A DNA stretch of 54,306 bases from Phaeoceros laevis (taxonomy: Eukaryota > Anthocerotophyta > Anthocerotopsida > Notothyladales): NCBI GenBank assembly GCA_049999765.1, contig JBNGIQ010006873.1, positions 1 to 54,306 of the forward strand, read 5' to 3'. The notes under the pieces were generated by a model that was not told the DNA's origin, ran no database searches, and saw only the letters and a program-made list of their open reading frames with translations. Within the stretch, counting starts at the first letter, position 1, and every line of letters begins with the position of its first letter. The translations under genes and the position numbers were made by a program. Positions 51,370-54,306 of the stretch are shown piece after piece.

Positions 51370-54306
51370 TCGCTATAACAATTATTATTATTATTATTAT
51401 ATTTCATAAGGCGTATGCAGCCATAAGGCTATGACGCCGGCACAAATAGTACATATATGTAAGAGTAGGTATTCAACTTAAAGGAAAAACTCACGGGAGA
51501 GTAATATCTAAAGATAGTGCTAATGGCATGGAGTTTAAGTGCCTTCACCAAAGTAAAAAACTACTTAATATAACCACCAATATTAATAAAGTAGGAAACT
51601 AATTTTTGACAAAGAGAAGGGACATTAAGGAGTTGGCGGGGATGAGGAAGAGACCCTTTGAAGATTCTTGACCACTCAGAGCAAGTAGCTGGGCATTGAC
51701 CAAGAATGTGAGCCCGAGTTTCTTCAGCTATGCCACACTTTCGACAGAAAGGTGACCCCGAGATGTTGAATCTGCAAAAGTAAGCACCAATAGCCATGTG
51801 GCTAGTCCGAAGCTGGGTTAGGAAGGAAGATATGCGTCGATCATGTAAGGCCAACCTTTTGAGAACAGCCGGGAACGGCCCGCCAACCACCACTTGCTTT
51901 AGGGATGATGCTTTAGAAGATATGATCCATTGTTGTTGCCACCGTGAAATCATGGTTAAGTGGATAAGTTGGAAGGCCCGGGACTTGGACAAGACTTGGT
52001 CTGTTTCCGCCACGGGAAGTAAGGTAGCCTCCTTGGCTAAAGAGTCTGCCAATTCATTGTCGGCAATGTTTTTATGGTCTGGGACCCAGTGTAACAGAAG
52101 AGACGCATGTAGAAAGGCAGTTGACAATGACTCTAAGGCTGAAAGCGCCTTATAGGAGAGACTTTGCCCAGAACGAGAAGAAATGTCAAACAAGGAAGTT
52201 AGAGCTGCTTGATTATCAGAAAATATAGAGATCGAGGAGACCGATGGGAAAGTTTCAAGGAGGGAGGGAAGAAAGAAGAGGACTTTGACAATGGCGAGAA
52301 GTTCAGCATCATAGATACCCATATACGTGCCAAGACCAAATGACAGTTGATGAATGAGCACGCCCTTAAGATAGAAGACAGCAGCTCCCCCGGCCTGATT
52401 GGCTAATAGAAAGCCATCTGTATATACTAGAAGGGAGAAAGGGGTTGTATAATGCACTGCATGAGATGTAAGAACCTCCTCCGAAGATGAGGATATGATA
52501 ATTGAAGGGAGAGGGACGAGGGGAGTCCAAGGAGGGAGTAACCGGGGATGGATAGATTCAAGGGGGGTGTTAGAGGGAAGTTGAAGGGTGGAGAAAAAAG
52601 GGGAGCGGGCTAAGAGAGAGAGACGGCTACGAGTAGTGGGACGACGTTTTTTGCTCCTTAAAGGTGGATCAAAAATTTGATGAATAGGGTGAGAACAAGG
52701 TAAGGAGAGAATACGGCGCAAGCCCGAAGAGATTGGCGTTGGAGGCGGAGGACTGTGGGAAGAAGGTATGCTTCGTATTGAAGCGCCTCAGTTGAGATGG
52801 TGCGGAATGCACCAGTGATAGCCTTGCATGCAGCCCTTTGTACTCGATCAAGGATCTTGACATGGGTCACTCCACCATTGAACTAAACATGGCTCCCATA
52901 ATCTAACTTGGGGAAGACTACCGAGATGAATAGTTGTCGTAGGAGATGAGCTTTGAGTCCCCAGGTAGACTTGCCAAGAGAAACTAGAGCCGACAAGGAT
53001 CGTAGAGCAGAGGCTGCCATATATTGAACGTGGACATTCCAAGTGAGCTTAGCGTCCAAATAGAGGCCCAAAAACTTGACCCAGAGCTTCGGGTTGATCT
53101 GAGAGTTGTCGGGAAGCACCAACTTGTAGTTTTGGGGATCATCCCGCAGCTTGAGGGAGAAGTGGATGAGCTCAAACTTCTGCTTATCAAATTCGACATT
53201 ATGTTGAGATGCCCACTGGAGGGAGTGATCCAAGGTCTGCTGAAGCTTAATGATACACCTATCATAACTCGGTGCTGAGACGATATCATCAATCCAACCC
53301 ACACATCCACCTCGCGCTTGAAGCTTGGAGAGAAGACCAGAGTTGAAGAATAAGAAAAGGAGTGGGGAAATGGGAGAGCCTTGTGGGAAACCACAACTGA
53401 TTGGTATTGCCATATTTTGAACATCATCTAAACAAATGGTGGTCTTCCAGCGAGTAATAAAATGGTAAACCCAACGAATGAACTAGTTGGGCAGCTTCTT
53501 CTTTCGAAGAATGGAGAGAAGAGTGTCATGGTGAACCATGTCATAGGCTCCTTTTATGTCCATGAGCAAGAGAGATAGTATGTGCCCCCGCCGCCATGCT
53601 TTACGAATGTCTTGAACCAGAATGGAACCTGCATCACTAGTACTCCGACCAGGCCTACCCCCCATATGGGAGGAGGGAAGCAGTCCTGGATTGTTCTCCA
53701 CCAAGTAAGAGATGCGAGAGGCCATAAATGATTCAAGAGCCTTGCCTAAACAGTTGAAAAGGGCAATGGGTCGGTAAGAACGAGGAAGAGAGTAGCAGGT
53801 ACGGTTGAGCTTTCTCAGGATAACGGTGATGGCATCTCTCCAGGCAAGAGGATGATAACCTAGAGCAGAGCAAGCTTAGAAGAGAAGAAAAAAAAATAGA
53901 TGTAAGAACTCCCATGCTTTTTGAAGGAAGCCTGCTGAAATTCCATCATGACCAGCTGCCTTCCATGCCTCTGCTGCAAAAATGGCCGACTTAACTTCCG
54001 CGAAAGTTGGCAGGGGCCAAGGAAAAAGAGAACGTGAGGCCCGGGGGAGGGAGGGGATATGAGAAGATGAAGGGAATAGAACAGCACGAAGGGTGCTGCA
54101 CTTTTCCGCATGAGTGTGAGAGAGAGAACCATCTGAGGAGATAAGAGGAGGGGTGAATGCTTGGGAAGGAGGCTTTGTAGAGCGATAAGCCTCCCAGATG
54201 TCTTTGTTTAATGCTGATGCTAGAAAGTTCTTCCAATGATCTCGCTTGGAAGCTTTAATCGCCCTGAAGTAGAGATTTCGCACGTCCTTGAACTCTCTCA
54301 TAGTAC
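51370..54306 (-). mobile_element. Non-LTR retrotransposon (LINE), decayed, 5' end outside the window
   Basis: On the minus strand the reverse transcriptase reads AAGHDGISAGFLQKAW (about 53950), GGRPGRSTSDAG and LLLMDIKGAYD (about 53600, catalytic Asp), GFPQGSPISPLLF and GWIDDIV (about 53290, the Asp-Asp pair). RNase H follows in another frame: VYTDGF, DAELLAI, IFSDNQAALTSL and WVPDHKNIADNELADSLAKE, the full D-E-D-D set. A Cys-His knuckle (CRKCGIAEETRAHILGQCP) ends it near 51680. In-frame stops lie at 53876, 53483 and 52883, and a frameshift near 52700. An (AAT)n tract at 51380-51400 probably marks the 3' tail. Confidence 0.9.
51561..52721 (-). pseudogene. LINE RNase H and zinc-knuckle segment
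   Basis: This is the longest surviving frame of the element, 386 codons. It contains the RNase H catalytic residues in VYTDGF, DAELL, FSDNQ and NELADSLAKEA, and then the C-terminal Cys-Cys-His-Cys knuckle. It is offset in frame from the reverse transcriptase upstream, so it cannot be made as one protein with it without a frameshift. The PDHKNIADNELAD form resembles I/Jockey- and Tad-type elements more than the usual plant L1. Confidence 0.85.

Noticed and set aside
1-54306. CRISPR arrays, bacterial operons or phage modules
   Set aside because: None seen. Spliced genes, PPR families, a SINE and a LINE identify the window as plant nuclear DNA.

Overview
The window is nuclear DNA from a land plant with a compact genome and a hugely expanded family of pentatricopeptide-repeat (PPR) RNA-editing factors. 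Nine long PPR reading frames, each intronless as read, and several PPR fragments fill about half of it. The only two multi-exon genes, a COBRA-like gene and a polyphenol oxidase, have introns of 84-218 bp. Some PPR proteins carry the KPAxA signature in the E region and end in Gly-Arg-x instead of Asp-Tyr-Trp. That DYW variant is known from lineages with reverse U-to-C organelle editing (hornworts, ferns, some lycophytes). Short introns plus this variant suggest a hornwort (Anthoceros-like) or a lycophyte. The species cannot be fixed from sequence alone.

Layout. 1-352: 3' end of a DYW-type PPR gene. 758-1350: one kinase exon and a DYW scrap. 1778-3333 (-): two-exon polyphenol oxidase. 5018-5369: tandem repeat and a foldback. 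5725-8592 (-) and 9888-12740 (+): head-to-head PPR pair, followed by PPR pseudogene fragments to 15275 around a 400-bp gap. 15537-15880: SINE-like element. 17601-19577 (+): six-exon COBRA-like gene. 21605-24364 (+) and 27426-30134 (-): two PPR genes with enlarged L motifs, with a DYW remnant at 26970-27400. 31394-35914, 37181-39436 and 39617-42889 (+): three PPR genes in a row, the first encoding 1,506 residues. 44039-46405 (-) and 46927-49896 (+): a second head-to-head PPR pair. 50060-50450: PPR fragment. 50595-50665: plastid 16S rRNA fragment. 51370-54306 (-): decayed LINE with an RNase H domain.

The main discovery candidate is that seven of the nine PPR proteins begin, before the repeats, with a block of about 45 residues (Trp...Phe...Pro..Trp-Trp-Asp-Asn-Arg...Pro-Asp-Phe-Lys-His-Lys...Leu-Trp-Leu). 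I recognise this as the PDF motif of plant organellar single-stranded DNA-binding (OSB) proteins. Two subclasses carry it: five E-class proteins that stop around the E2/PG boundary, and two KPAxA/GRx DYW-class proteins in which the central Pro-Asp-Phe part is missing. Both head-to-head pairs consist of one E-class and one DYW-class member. This suggests a co-regulated nucleic-acid-binding system in organelles, in which the E-class members might recruit a deaminase in trans. That last point is inference.
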